From Tomocerus qinae (taxonomy: Eukaryota; Arthropoda; Collembola; Entomobryomorpha; Tomoceridae), in contig CM034546.1 of NCBI GenBank assembly GCA_020055645.1, positions 98,518,001-98,582,000 on the forward strand: 64,000 bases of DNA, read 5' to 3'. Positions within the stretch are counted from its first letter, which is position 1. The number at the start of each line of letters is the position of its first letter. Shown in pieces: positions 63,125-64,000 of the stretch. The notes under the pieces were generated by a model. It saw only the letters and a list, made by a program, of their open reading frames with translations, was not told where the DNA came from and searched no databases. A program made the translations under genes and the position numbers.

Positions 63125-63826
63125 TCAATCCGAACTCCTGACTTTTACCAGCCGCCACACACTAAGACGTTCTCTGCCGGCAGACCTTTTTAAAATAAGT
63201 GTGCCGTCAAGTCCATGGTGTTTGGCAATATTCTCCATCAAGTACTCTGGCTTGTTCCAGCTGCTAAGAAGTAAATATAAGGCTCCATCCACCGCTAATA
63301 TATTAGAAATATTCTGCAAAAACGGTATTATAAACTCATTTCCATCAGGACCTCCATCCCAAGACCTTTCTAAAATTCCTGATTGCACATCTTCACTATT
63401 TTCTCCGGGTATTATAGGTACATACGGAGGATTGCAAACAATCAAGTCAAAAGAAAATCGAAAACATAAATTAGCGCAATATTTTCCGTCTAAAACTAAT
63501 GGTTCTACTTTGTTCCCCACCCCATTAGTCTGAGCAGTCTTTTGAGTCAAAAGACATGCATTTGGATTGACATCAGCCGCAAGAATTAATCCGGGATATA
63601 TATTTCGAAAAAATGGAAATTTTGCTATAGCTGTAGAAATAATACCTGAGCCGCATCCTACTTCTAGACCGAAAATTGACTTCTGATAAGTATCATTATC
63701 TTTGTCCCACTTGAAATATTTACTCAAATCCATTTCTAGAGCATCTAACATAAGAAAAGTGTCTTCTGCAGGCTCGTAAACTGTGGAATTAAATTCGGTA
63801 TTATTTGGAACTACGGGAGTCTCCAT
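63125..63826 (-). CDS. N6AMT1: HEMK2/N6AMT1-type methyltransferase
   Basis: A single exon, 233 aa. The N-terminus YEPAEDTFLMLDAL is the family signature. The SAM-binding motif is GLEVGCGSGII (53-63), the acidic motif AADVNPNA (84-90) and the catalytic NPPYVP (132-137), which positions the glutamine side chain. SWDGGPDG follows. HEMK2 with TRMT112 methylates the GGQ glutamine of release factor eRF1; histone lysine and DNA adenine activities have also been claimed for it. ATG 63826 gives the family-like start. Slightly longer than human (214 aa), from insertions near residues 40-50 and 68-80. Confidence 0.95.
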   Translation of the reverse strand: METPVVPNNTEFNSTVYEPAEDTFLMLDALEMDLSKYFKWDKDNDTYQKSIFGLEVGCGSGIISTAIAKFPFFRNIYPGLILAADVNPNACLLTQKTAQTNGVGNKVEPLVLDGKYCANLCFRFSFDLIVCNPPYVPIIPGENSEDVQSGILERSWDGGPDGNEFIIPFLQNISNILAVDGALYLLLSSWNKPEYLMENIAKHHGLDGTLILKRSAGRERLSVWRLVKVRSSD

Positions 63827-63890
63827 TCTTGCGATGAATTTTTAAATCAACAAAATAAAGTCGGGTGTTCAAAGCTTGAAATGTGTTATT

Positions 63891-64000
63891 CTAAACAGCT
63901 GTAACTGATCCTCCAGAAGGGTTTTGATTATTGTCACTGTCCACGTCCACTTGGCTTTGACTCTGACTTGGTGTTTGACTTGTGGAAGCCGGAGATGTCA
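63891..64000 (-). CDS. C-terminus of an unidentified protein, cut by window edge
   Basis: An open frame from the window end to TAG at 63891-63893, 36 residues. It is Ser/Gln/Asn-rich (PASTSQTPSQSQSQVDVDSD) and ends GGSVTAV. It looks like a disordered tail. The end T-A-V would fit a class I PDZ ligand, which is weak evidence. It lies only 64 bp upstream of the methyltransferase start, on the same strand. Nothing more can be said without the rest. Confidence 0.5.
   Translation of the reverse strand, partial: TSPASTSQTPSQSQSQVDVDSDNNQNPSGGSVTAV

Overview
The window is AT-rich eukaryotic DNA with many short introns and most likely comes from an insect. The evidence is an insect-type odorant-binding protein (OBP), a divergent ionotropic receptor, a CRF-like diuretic hormone (DH44) precursor and an axonemal dynein light chain. 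I cannot name the order. All exon models below were joined by hand from splice consensus, reading phase and family similarity; each sums to a whole number of codons, except one paralogue that carries a one-base frame break.

Layout. Positions 0.3-6.8 kb hold a small secreted peptide, a large disordered lysine/serine-rich protein (minus strand) and, head to head with it, a DNALI1-type axonemal dynein light chain. Positions 6.8-13.3 kb are repeat-rich (several foldback or MITE-like elements, two of them nested) around an intronless orphan gene of 541 codons. Positions 13.4-18.8 kb hold two tandem paralogous genes of unknown function sharing a C-terminal module; the first carries a long ER/K helix. 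A CDK2-type kinase with an in-frame N-terminal extension lies at 20.2-23.0 kb. DH44 lies at 27.7-28.5 kb inside a long gene-poor stretch.

Positions 31.9-44.6 kb are gene-dense: complex III subunit 8, two tandem polyprenol/polyprenal reductases (SRD5A3), two tandem OST3/OST6 oligosaccharyltransferase subunits and MCTS1. Four consecutive genes therefore serve ER N-glycosylation: dolichol synthesis, then the transferase. Positions 46.3-50.5 kb hold an intronless ionotropic receptor and an OBP, both plausible chemosensory genes. Positions 53.3-55.3 kb hold an SLC46-family transporter. A second repeat cluster (55.9-57.9 kb) is followed by CCDC47, an ER translocon-associated protein. The window ends with a HEMK2/N6AMT1 methyltransferase and the last exon of an unidentified gene.

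Repeats are mostly short non-autonomous DNA elements. I recognise no transposase, reverse transcriptase, LTR or virus-derived gene, and no tRNA or rRNA. The most informative repeat results are a family of about 270 bp with 9-bp target duplications present three times, and a 250-bp element present twice with no difference that I can see.
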